From NCBI GenBank assembly GCA_943736015.1, contig OX031070.1, positions 38,494,173 to 38,558,172 on the forward strand: 64,000 bases of DNA, given 5' to 3'. Positions 33,441 through 44,600 of the stretch are shown piece by piece. The notes beneath the pieces were generated by a model. It saw only the letters and a program-made list of their open reading frames with translations, was not told where the DNA came from and did no database searches. The position numbers were made by a program, and so were the translations under genes. The stretch's first letter is position 1; each line of letters starts with the position of its first letter. Source of the DNA: Tridacna crocea. Its lineage: Eukaryota; Mollusca; Bivalvia; Cardiida; Cardiidae.

Positions 33441-33666
33441 TTAACCCATTACCACACAATCCCTACTTTTGACGCCCCTGAGAAAGACGCCTTTAGAAAA
33501 CATTGTGGGAAAAGGAGAAAATGCTGGTAACCAGCATTTTCTCCTTTTCCCACAATGTTTTCTACCCTTCACAAAACAAATTTCAAATTTTCAGTCACTT
33601 TTATTTTGTCGTCTGCAAATGCATTCAATTTGGACCAGTCTAAAATCTTGTTGTTTGGTATGTTAA
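33441..33666. repeat. Family A hairpin element
   Basis: TTAACCCATTACCACACAATC at the left; the right end TTGTTTGGTATGTTAA has lost a few bases. The stem is intact. Confidence 0.92.
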
Positions 33667-33775
33667 TAGACTTAATTAATAAAACTTTTGTCTCAGATGC
33701 TATCTAGATCTAAGTACAGATCCTCTTTAATCGCTTGAGAATCTGCATTTTCAGCCTTTCGAATTATTCGCGAGT

Positions 33776-33985
33776 TTTAACAGTCCTTATATAGATCTAG
33801 AAGGCTTTTGAAAACACTGATGAAAAAGGAGAAAATGCTGGAAACCAGCATTTTCTCCTTTTTCATCAGTTTTTTCTATTCTACCTTGTAGAGGAAAACG
33901 TTGTCGTTTGGACCATACTAAATTCGTGAAAGCAAATATTCTTTAAAAGAACATGTCCAAAATTTTGTCGCCTGATCAAGAGTTC
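33776..33985. repeat. Family A element, diverged but with a symmetric stem
   Basis: The stem reads TGATGAAAAAGGAGAAAATG with the exact complement CATTTTCTCCTTTTTCATCA. The outer stem differs from the family (TGTGGGAAAAGG) on both arms in step, although the flanks have decayed strongly. Confidence 0.85.
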
Positions 33986-34224
33986 CTTTTATTAACAAAG
34001 GTGCAACTCTTTAAATAGGCTCTCTGTCTTCGTCATTTTTCTCCCAATTTTCTCCCAAAGAAGGTTAAAAAACGTCATCAAGATTGCATGAAAGATACGA
34101 AAGAAATGTGTTTACCGATATCTAAATACAACTGCATGCCAAATATAGAAGAGGACGAGGAAAGGAGAGATGCGCGCGCATAGTAGGAAGTACACAAAGT
34201 ATTTAAAATGGTGTCAATAAGCAA

Positions 34225-34325
34225 CAATGAACCGAGCAATGGTGACCCAATGCTGACTGCGCAGGTTGGTTTGGGTATATGCTTTTTGCAGGCGCATTAA
34301 GCCAGCATTTTATACAGCATGGCTC
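34225..34325. repeat. Family C fragment
   Basis: GACCCAATGCTGACTGCGCAG, GGTTTGGGTATATGC and a GCGCATTAAGCC end. Confidence 0.5.
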
Positions 34326-34849
34326 ACCGATATTTTTTTTTAATTCAAATAGTTTTTTCGAACTATCTTCGTCTGATATCTTTTAGTCCGATGTGGTCAT
34401 AGCATCACTTTAATTATTATTGAGACGAATGGTTTGATTTTCTGTAAGATCGTTTGATTAACGTTATAATTATCTTAAATGGGTTTTTATAGAGTTGACA
34501 TTGTAGCACTCCACTTAACTGCCAGTAAACCTGATGACGTCATTCACATAGCTCTCCTCATTGGCTAGTAATCGTTTTTATCTTAAAATAAACAAACAAA
34601 TAAAGAAAAACAGGTAAGCAAAGAACAAACCACCCCCAAAAATAGGTGTTAAATTTTTAAAATTGTTTTTCTTATTTCAACAAGAAAGTGAAGAATACCA
34701 AAAATAAAAGAATGGGACATGGAACGAATGGTACTTTGTACTGAACACATATTGATGCAGCATTTGTCTTGCCATTTATTTCTTTCTTCTGCGAGGTTTT
34801 CTACCATATATAGGAAAGATGTTAACACAAGGGCAGAATACCTATCAAT

Positions 34850-34990
34850 CACTCGTTTAATCCATCCATCCATAGATCCATCGATCCATCCATCCACCCA
34901 TCAACCAACCAACCATCAAACAAACCAACAAACCAACTGACCAATCAATCAACTAACCTATCAATCAATCAATCAATCAATCAATCAACT
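34850..34990. repeat. CCAT and CAAT microsatellite
   Basis: Runs of CATC, CAAC and CAAT tetranucleotides. Open frames through it on both strands are artefacts of the repeat. Confidence 0.9.
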
Positions 34991-35048
34991 AACCAACCAA
35001 TGGTCATTCGATTGGTCAATCGACAAATCGACCAGTCAATCGATGTCT

Positions 35049-35274
35049 TCTCTTTACCACACTAGAAAGCTTTAGACTGGTCCAAATTGAAAGCATTTGC
35101 AGACCACAAAATAAAGGTGACTGAAAATTTGAAATTTGTTTTGTGAAGTGTAGAAAACACTATGGGAAAAGGAGAAAATGCTGGTTACCAGCATTTTCTC
35201 CTTTTCCCCCAGTGTTTTCAAAAGGCTTCTTTCTCAGGGGCGTCAAAAGTAGGGATTGTGTGGTAATGGGTTAA
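35049..35274. repeat. Family A hairpin element
   Basis: Left TCTTTACCACACTAGAAAGC, right TGTGGTAATGGGTTAA. Stem on GGTTACC. Confidence 0.9.
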
Positions 35275-35324
35275 AGTCCCCCTTCTCCGACTTGTAAGAT
35301 CCATGTAGTCGTCATTTAGAGGGC

Positions 35325-35550
35325 AAAACCTTCACCACAAAATCCTGACTTTTCAATGACCCAGAGGATTAATGGATTTTAAAACAATGTTGGAAAAGGA
35401 GCAAATATTGGTAACCGGCATTTTCTCCTCTCCCTACAAGGTTTTCTTCTCTCCTAAACAAAAAATCTTGTGATTTTGACCACCTTTGTTTTCTGCAATT
35501 GGCTTTCAGCTTGCATGGGTCTAGATGTTTTTGTTTAGAAAAGGAACAAC
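35325..35550. repeat. Family A element, diverged
   Basis: ACCACAAAATCCTGACTTTTC, a worn palindrome with GGTAACCGGC, and TGTTTTCTGCAATTGGC. It ends about 14 bp from the donor side of metalloproteinase exon 10. Confidence 0.7.
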
Positions 35551-35563
35551 GGAATAAACTTAC

Positions 35564-35652
35564 CTGCAAATCCACACTGCCTACCGATCCAGGCCGGTGC
35601 TTTTAAAGTCTTCTTTGACACAATACTTCGTCTGTAATCATACTTTCGATAA
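35564..35652 (-). CDS. MMP exon 10: hemopexin YRKYDYRRS
   Basis: Acceptor TTTTTTTTCTTCAG, donor GCAG/GTAAGT. Read after one leading base it gives YRKYDYRRSIVSKKTL and APAWIGRQCGFAG, the YxRYD-type strand of a hemopexin blade. The leading base requires a preceding exon ending in phase 2, which exon 9 does not offer with a GT donor. Confidence 0.75.
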
Positions 35653-38600
35653 CTGAAGAAAAAAAAAATACAGTCAGTCTGAATCAATTATCATTTGTAA
35701 ACGAGTAAATACATTATTTTACCAAACGACAAAATTTTAAGCTGGTCTAAACTGAAAGCGCTTGCAGGCGACAAAATAGACTTAACTAAATAACAGAAAT
35801 TTGTTCCAGCAGGGTAGAAAACATTGTGAGAAAAGAAGAAAATGCTGGTTACTAGCATTTTCTCCTTTTCCCACAATGTTTTCTTAAGGCTTCTATCTAA
35901 GGGTCGTAAAAACCAGGGATTGTTAGATAAAGGGTTAACCAGAACGCCTTGCGTGTTAATGCTGATGATAATGACGATGATTATGATGACATTTTTGCTG
36001 CTGATCATGATGATGACGACGATGATGTTGTTGATGGTGATGATTATGATGATGATGATGATGATGACAACAACGATGTTATGTCGATAATGATGATGTC
36101 GCTGATAATACTGAAGCAAGTGCAGGAATAATTCAAAGAACTGAAGGTACTGAGTTAGTAGTTGCTTTTAAGATTTCAGTAAGAGCACATCCTTCTAAAC
36201 CTTTGGGCGTCTAGTAAGGTAAAGCTGTTTTCGAAGGTGATGTAACCCTGATGGTCACAGATTGTCTTTTTGGTAAGATGTAGGTGGAGTTTAGACGGCA
36301 CATAAATTGTAGTCCTATTGTAGATCTACATTGCTGGCTATATTGTGTACAGACAATAAATCTGGCCTAAACACGCTTGCAATAACGTAATAAGCAACGC
36401 TCTTGCAAAAGGACACGTAATGCATTGTCGTTTCCGGTTTTTAAATGAGATCAAATCCCTTTAGTTTCTTTATCTCTTACACTATATTCATATATTGGTC
36501 ATTTATCTCTTTTTACATAACTGAGTCATTCTATACACTTTTAAGTTTAAGGAGCATTTTTTCTATTTAGCTGAAAAAAAAGTATCTTTAATTTTTGCCC
36601 AGCAATTTTCAGAAATATATTTTTTGGACTTAACTGTTTTCCTTTGAAGACATATATGTTGCCATCCTTGGTCTGGATAATTGCATCTGGGCTTTTTGGC
36701 ATTCTATTCCAGTAGGTTTCAGTGAGAAATGTCGGGGCCACCACTTTATTTGAGTCCAGATTCATCTCCCAGAAACGTTTGCCCTGTAAAATAAACAACA
36801 AAAACATTAATGTCAATTTCAAATGATCCATCCTATGTTAAAAAGGGGGTTTAATGCATCTGCAAAAAGTAACGACCCAGGTCAGTCTGCGCAATGTATC
36901 GACCCAGGTCAGTCTGCAAAAAGTATCGACCCAGGTCAGTCTGCAAAAAGTATCGACCCAGGCCAGCCTGCAAAAAGTATCGACCCAGGTCAGTCCGCAA
37001 AAAGTATCGACCCAGGTCAGTCCGCAAAAAGTATCGACCCAGGTCAGCCCGCAAAAAGTATCGACCCAGGTCAGCCCGCAAAAAGTATCGACCCAGGTCA
37101 GCCCGCAAAAAGTATCGACCCAGGTCAGTCCGCAAAAAGTATCGACCCAGGTCAGTCCGCAAAAAGTATCGACCCAGGTCAGCCCGCAAAAAGTATCGAC
37201 CCAGGTCAGTCCGCAAAAAGTATCGACCCAGGTCAGCCCGCAAAAAGTATCGACCCAGGTCAGCCCGCAAAAAGTATCGACCCAGGTCAGTCCGCAAAAA
37301 GTATCGACCCAGGTCAGCCCGCAAAAAGTATCGACCCAGGTCAGTCCACAAAAAGTATCGACCCAGGTCAGTCTGCAAAAAGTATCGACCCAGGTCAGTC
37401 TACAAAAATTGTAGACCCAGGTCAGTCTACAAAAATTGTAGACCCAGGTCAGTCTACAAAAATTGTAGACCCAGGACAGTCTACAAAAATTGTAGACCCA
37501 GGTCAGTCTACAAAAATTGTAGACCCAGGACAGTCTACAAAAATTGTAGACCCAGGTCAGTCTGCAAAAATTGTAGACCCAGGACAGTCTACAAAAAGTA
37601 TCGACCCAGGTCAGTCTACAAAAATTGTAGACCCAGGTCAGTCTACAAAAATTGTAGACCCAGGACAGTCTACAAAAAGTATCGACCCAGGTCAGTCTGC
37701 AAAAAGTATCGACCCAGGTCAGTCTACAAAAATTATAGACCCAGGTCAGTCTGCAAAAATTGTAGACCCAGGTCAGTCTACAAAAATTGTAGACCCAGGT
37801 CAGTCTACAAAAATTATCGACCCAGGTCAGTCTGCAAAAAGGTATCGACCCAGGTCAGTCTACAAAAATTATAGACCCAGGTCAGTCTGCAAAAATTGTA
37901 GACCCAGGTCAGTCTACAAAAATTGTAGACCCAGGTCAGTCTACAAAAATTATCGACCCAGGTCAGTCTGCAAAAAGGTATCGACCCAGGTCAGTCTACA
38001 AAAATTGTAGACCCAGGTCAGTCTGCAAAAAGTATCGACCCAGGTCAGTCTGCAGAAAGTATCGACCCAGGTCAGTCTGCGCATTCTGCTCAGGCGGACC
38101 TGGGCCTGTATTCACCAAACGTTCATGAGAATATTCTTAGTCTTATTCTCCAAAGAATTCTGCATTTGTAAGTAACACAACATCTGATTGGCTAAACCAT
38201 TCGGTTTAGCCAATCAGAAGTTGTGTTACTTACAAATGCAGAAAATTCTAGAGAATAAGACAAACAACGTTTTTAAGAATGGTTGGTGAATACGGGCCGT
38301 GGAGTCGAAACCTTTTACTTTGAGTATATTTTTTTGCTAGTCCAAGGACCACTAAGCCTGACAATTGAGTCAGTTCGTAGTCTGAAGAGATGGAATTTAT
38401 GGATGCATAATTAATTGGTGACTTGATTGGTATGAAGCATCACGGAAAAGCCTCCCATTTGAAAAAGCCATTTTTTTCTTTTTGGTATTTTATTTCAGTC
38501 TTTGATTGTAAAAAGGCAATATAGTCTCCTCTTGGGAAAGTGTAAATCAAGATCAATTGCACTGGTCCTACCGTTTATCTGAATTTTATTCTGATATTTT

Positions 38601-41600
38601 AAAACATACTTAACCCCTTACCCCATAAGGCATGTCTATGGTATCTCTAATTGACCCTAAATAACAGCAAGGATGAAGCTGTTTCTTATGTGTATATGAC
38701 ACCTTTTGATAGCATAGAAAACATTGTGGCAAAAGGTGAAATTGCTCGTCACGAGCAATTTCACCTTTTGCCACAATGTTTTCCAAAGGCTCCTACAGGC
38801 AATGTGTTAAAACGAGTATCTATGGAGTAAAGGGTTAACTGAATCCTCCCCCTTCCCTGTCCGCGCTCAAGAAAAACAAAGATATAAATATATATTAAAA
38901 CCATTCCGTTTTTGTTTTAAAAACTGTGAATTTTTTAATTCACGGAACAAGAACAGACCAACAGACACTGTATACAAAAATAATACTCTATTTCATGCTT
39001 TCCGGTAGGTTACCGAGAAATATCAGTGAAATATTTTTCGATATTTCATGGTTACGACCATTGAAAATACCGATTTTTGAATTCTAGATACCTAGGTAAA
39101 ATGCGCGAGACTCACAACCAGAGATAGAAATATGACGTCATTTACCTTATATTTCTCGCGCTTGACGTAACATTGTAATGCATTCCTAGGAAGAGAGGGG
39201 TACGCCACGGGGAATAACTGAAAAGAACTGTACTTGATTTTGATAAAGTTCCTCCCAGAAAGGGTTAAAAAACATAAAATAAATAGATTTTTTTTTTTTT
39301 TGCGGGGGTTAAAGATCAAAATTTATTTAATGTCGTGAGCACCATTGATAATATTGATTGAGTGATCGAAAATATTACCAATGATATTCACTCGGTGAAT
39401 GGGTTTCGATCTTTAACCGGAAAAAACAAATATCCTCTATTTCTTACAGGAATATTTTCATTTTCATGTCACATATCTACTCACTTTAAACAAATAAAGC
39501 TGGTAATCTGCATATTGAGACTTCTGAACGTAAACCGCCGAGGGTTTGTAAGGGAGATCACTCGACTTCAGTTTTACAGGATAGCCCGCGTCAAGTTTTC
39601 TCCCTGTATAACGCCAAACTTTTCTACCTGGGAAAATAACAACAGCACCGTTGCAAAATCCATAGGCGAAATATATTCATTTCTGTAATAATAATAATAA
39701 TAATGATAACAATAATGGTTTTGAAAATAATGATATCAAAAAGATGAAAAGAAGAGACAGAAGAAGAAGAAGAAGTAGAAGAAGAAGAGAGAAGGAAGAC
39801 AAAGAAGAAGGAAGAAGACGAAGAAAAAGAAGAAGAAGAATGCATCTCCGAAATCCATTATAAAAAGCAAGCAATCACATTCTTATGGATTCATAATGAC
39901 CACATTTTTAACAACCGACCTAATCATTAGGCAGAATGGTCTTTGAAAATACAGAGAATTGACTAATAGTGAAAAGTTTCGGCCCTCGTCAGCCTGCGCG
40001 GACTGCGCAGGCTGACCTGGGTCGAAACTTTTCGTAAATGCATTAAGCCCCCCCCCTTTTAACAAAGCATAGTCCCTATGTATATCACCTTTGAAGAGGT
40101 AGGTCCTTTTCCTTACATCCGGAATGTAGGCGGCTGCGTGAACCCGCTTTGGGCCTTTTCTGTACACGTCACGTATGAGTTTCGGGTACCCTTCCACTAT
40201 ACAGTTGTGCCCTTTCTCACAATGCGGATAAACCTTGTATATATTTCGCCGCACAAACACGTTGATAAGTCCATCTTTGCCTGGAATATGCAGTTATGTT
40301 TGCAAGAATGGAATGAAAGATATCGCATAATGGTTACCTTAATTCTGTCTAGACCAAATGAGGACCATTCTTCAGTTATTTCCCTTGATTCTTCTCCAGA
40401 ACCACATTGATCCTGCTAATAAGTACTTGGATTTTATCCTTGGTTTGCTTGCACTAAACGGAAATATTCTTCAGACATTTCAATTATGTATTGATAGATT
40501 GTTTTACAACTCGATAAAGTTGTAAGTTGTAGTGATTAGGAAGAAAATTTGATTTAAATAAGATGCGGACCTTACACATATGTCATAAATCATTGTTATA
40601 ATTATTGCAACATCTCCAAGGGAACAAAGGATAAAAACAAAGGAATACAGGGGAGAGAACCAATCTATTCTTTGGTTACCTTAAGTCTTATCTGGCAAGG
40701 GAGATAATTTATTTTACAGGAATGGCCCTCTTTGATGACTATTACAAAAGGAAGTGCTCGTTCCTAGGATTTTTTTTCAAAACGTTTACAAAAGAAGTGT
40801 TGTATGTTTGAAAATGAGCCATGCTTTCGCAAAAAGGGGTTTAATTCATCAACCATTTTTAAGAGTATTCTTTTTTTTTTTACTCTCGAGTATAATTATT
40901 TAAGATTTGCAACAAAAATTTCTGACTGGCTAAACCAAATCGTTTCTAAGGTTTTATGTGATAAAACAATCATGTCACAATCATGTCACATTTTTATCAA
41001 TCAAGTCAACATGTTGGGGTTATACCTCCACAAACAGCATCAAATCTCACTCTGCAAATATCGAACGTCTTTATTTTCTTTGCATTCTTTTTGTCTACCA
41101 CCTCTGTGCTGTTAGTGTTTGTATCAGATGAGTTTCTGCTTCGTCCTGTTGAATTCATATTTTCTTTAATAGTTGGTAGTCCTTCAGAAAATGATACATA
41201 ACTGATTATTATACTGCAAAGAAATTTCTCGTCATCTGATTGGTTAACATGCCTGGAACATATATCATGTTCCCTGGCAAAAACCAGGTAAAGCCAGTTT
41301 CCCTTTTGAGTGCCCCGTAAACATCACTGCACGTGCAACACAACATCCAAAATGGCGGCGTCGATCGATCTCCAGACTGCACATTTATACACCAAACTGC
41401 ACGTTTTAGTGACGTCAGTTTCCAGTGACGTCCGTTTTCGTTGAATTGGGGCACTCAGAAGGGAAGTTTTGTTTCGTCAGCATACTCGATTCGTGAGATT
41501 ATGATATAGGAAAATTTCTCTTAACGCCCTTTTAAAGGATAGAACTTTGCAGTACAATAAATTCGTTGTACGGTCAGGTGGCAGGGGACTTGGAAACTTG

Positions 41601-44600
41601 TTCACGGCTGTGTCAAATCATGTCGCCACCTCGCCTTCAGCTCGGGGCGACATGATTCACCACAGCCGTGAACAAGTTTCCAAGTCCCCTGCCACCTGAC
41701 CGTACAACTAATATTACCTCTCTGGCAAAATAGGGTTAATGGATCACAGTAATTATGTTTATACCAAGCAAGTCATCACATAATTATGGATCCATAAAAA
41801 TTCCACTTTGTTTAACCCTTTACCCCATAAGGCATTTCTATGGCATCTCTAATTGACCCTAAATAACAGCAAGGATGAAGCTGTTTCTTATGTGTATATG
41901 GCACCTTTTGATAGCATAGAAAACATTGTGCCAAAAGGTGAAATTGCTCGTCACGAGCAATTTCACCTTTTGTCACAATGTTTTCCAAAGGCTCCTACAA
42001 GCGATGTGTAGAAATGAGTATCTATGGAGTAAAGGGTTAACAATTACCAGAAGCACGAGGAAAGCTGGTCCTTAGACTAGCAGGAGATTTAATTACAAAC
42101 ACATAACAGAATATGGTTTATAGACCAACAACGTGATAATAAAGTCAAAATAGGAACTGCACTAGTTCAAATTTGAAAAACTTATTATAAAACAAGGTTT
42201 ATAAACCGACAACGTGAAAATAGAATCAAAATAGAAACTGCGCTGATTTAAACTGTTAATCGAGAAAGAATATTAGATTTTTCGAGATCGAGGCTCTATT
42301 TCACAATTTAATCTATAATTATTTTGTTTTCAACAGATTATTAAGACGACAGATTTGAGAAATAAAACAACGATCAAAATTGTGACGAATGAAGTAGCTG
42401 AAAATAGAACACTTTTAAGGACATGAAAACAGAACACTTAATAACATGAAAATAGAACACTTAATGACATTTATACTATTAATTCCATCTATTTCAGCCA
42501 TGTGAATTAAAAAGCGAGTTAAACGCATCTGCAAAAAGTATCGACCCAGGTCAGCCTGCGCGACTGCGCAGGCTGACCTGGGTCGAAACTTTTTGTTTTG
42601 GTTAACTTTTCTGCGGCTCGAAGGACCTGCCTACCACACGAATAAATCGGTTGTGTGACAAAGTCGGTTTTATGGCTCCATAATTATATGAAGACTTGCT
42701 CGGTATAATATATCCCAGAGATGTATTAAGCCCCCCTTTTCCCAGATTATGGCTCATTTCTATGTGGCAGGAGTGAAGGATTTGTTGTTGTTGTATTGGG
42801 GTTTAAAGCCACTTAAACAGCTAAGGTCGTATCATGGCGGTCGGTGACGCACATGTGTTTCCTGGCTTTCTCATACCAATACTAACACAATTTCTTTCCA
42901 AAGTCACCGACTACCTTTCTCACATGCTTCAGCAGAGGTGGGAGGCAAAAATACGCCGGAAAGAAATTTCGTCTCAACCGGTTATCGAATTCACAACCAC
43001 CAGGTCATGAGTCCGACACGCTCACCACTGAGCCACCCGGGCGGGCCAGGAGTGAAGGAATTAGATGCAAAACATACATAATCACATCAAAACATTTTCT
43101 TACAAACCATAAAGCTCTTGTATCGCAGCAATATCCACTTGGTGCAGTGTAGGCTCTTTCTTATATTTCTTGAAGAAAGGAGTCATAACTGACTCCAGGT
43201 CCATGGAGTGAACAAGTCCCAAAGAATGCCCGATCTCGTGTATGGCCACCATTTCTAAGTCCCTGCTACTGCCGTTGTTAAATGTCCATATTTCATCATC
43301 GTTGAAAAGCACGTGACCGTCTGGCGGTAAAAAGGCCCGAGCGACAATTCTTCCTGTAAATACACGTATATTGTTTGTTTGTTTGAAAAGTGTTTTGCTT
43401 TGCTTTCGACAGTGTTACAGTCATATCACTGCGACTGCTCACATTTTGGTATATTTCACCTGGATTTCAACGGTAAAAAAAGTTGGACCTCTCAAGAACA
43501 TTGGTCGATTCCACCCTGATTTGCCCATTATTGAAAGCGGAAACAGTTCCATACCTTTACAGATAGATTTGTATGGCAACATCTTGGCCAATTAGAATTG
43601 ATTGTCTTGGAATTACACCTTTAAAGAATTACGTTTTTCACATCCTTTAGATCAACGTTCCTTTTGTTTTTTGTGTGACATTGACCTTTAATGTATTACG
43701 CAACTAAAGTTTCTCTCTAAAATACGTGAAGGAACTACATACACAATGTCTCCTGGTTAAATATTTCTTGCTGTTTGCTGTGATTATTTCTGTATTTCAT
43801 GTCAAATAAAGGCTTCGTCGTATTTTTAACTCACGAAATCAAAATTTCCTTTCCTGAAGAACACTGTCTTTGGTCTTTATTTACCAATAATTCTAAGCTG
43901 CATTAATATCATATTTTCTTTTCTTCTAAAGTTTTAGACATTTACGCCATTTCTGTTTGGCACAGTTATTTGATTATGCCAACCAGAAAGTGTTTTTCTT
44001 TGAAATTTACTAAGGTCTTAGTATGATTGGGTGAAGATCGCTGTGAAGAACAGATAGTGAATAAATCCTTTATGCGTCCGTGTAAACGCATTAAATATTG
44101 CTTTGGTAAAAAGTTTATACCTGGACCATCAAATAGTTTAGCCGTATCGTTCACAGGGTCTTTGGTAACAAACTTAATATTAATATTGGCATCTTCATCT
44201 GTAGTTTCTACTATTGTCAAACCGCTGTTGTTAGACCAGTAACGGACACTGTTCTCTATGGCTTGTCTGAAAGAGAATTTATTTCACAAGTAATCACCGT
44301 GACTTTTGCTGATGGTATAGATTCAGATCAGACTGCACAGGATGTGCAGTCTGATCTGAATCTATACAATCCGCTTCTTTTGTTAAGCCTATAAGAAAAG
44401 CTTGTATATCATCCAGAGTTTAAGTGTATATAGTATTTTCAGACTGTCACCTGTTGTCCGTGGCTGTGAGGTAGAGCGTCGGCCTTATAAACATACGGTT
44501 TCGAGTTCGATACCTGGGGGCGATTGTCAGTTTTGGGACTGTTCACTGGCCCACACGTCCCGCGTAAATACTGCGCCACTCGTGAAAATACCGGTATTAC

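Noticed and set aside
34649..34897. Minus-strand open frame MDGWIDGSMDGW as the missing last hemopexin exon
   Set aside because: Its start is the CCAT microsatellite, and no YFFKG- or FDAAF-like motif or suitable splice sites are present.
35691..36119. 142-residue minus-strand open frame
   Set aside because: It joins the GAT microsatellite (Ile/Val run) and the family A palindrome; neither is coding.
36823..38010. 395-residue open frame of a repeated Asp-Pro-Gly-Gln nonapeptide, also open in other frames and on the minus strand
   Set aside because: The 27-bp period keeps every frame open. The array lies inside a family C element within a metalloproteinase intron and has no splice or start signals, so it is satellite DNA and not a repeat protein.
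40804..41201. Plus-strand open frames of 103 and 72 residues
   Set aside because: They are partly antisense to metalloproteinase hinge exon 41026-41181 and show no family motifs.
41208..41454. Open frames in the 41.2 and 47.1 kb palindrome-ended elements as genes (including one rich in Cys and Trp)
   Set aside because: The frames occur in both copies of a non-coding dispersed element and have no recognisable domain.
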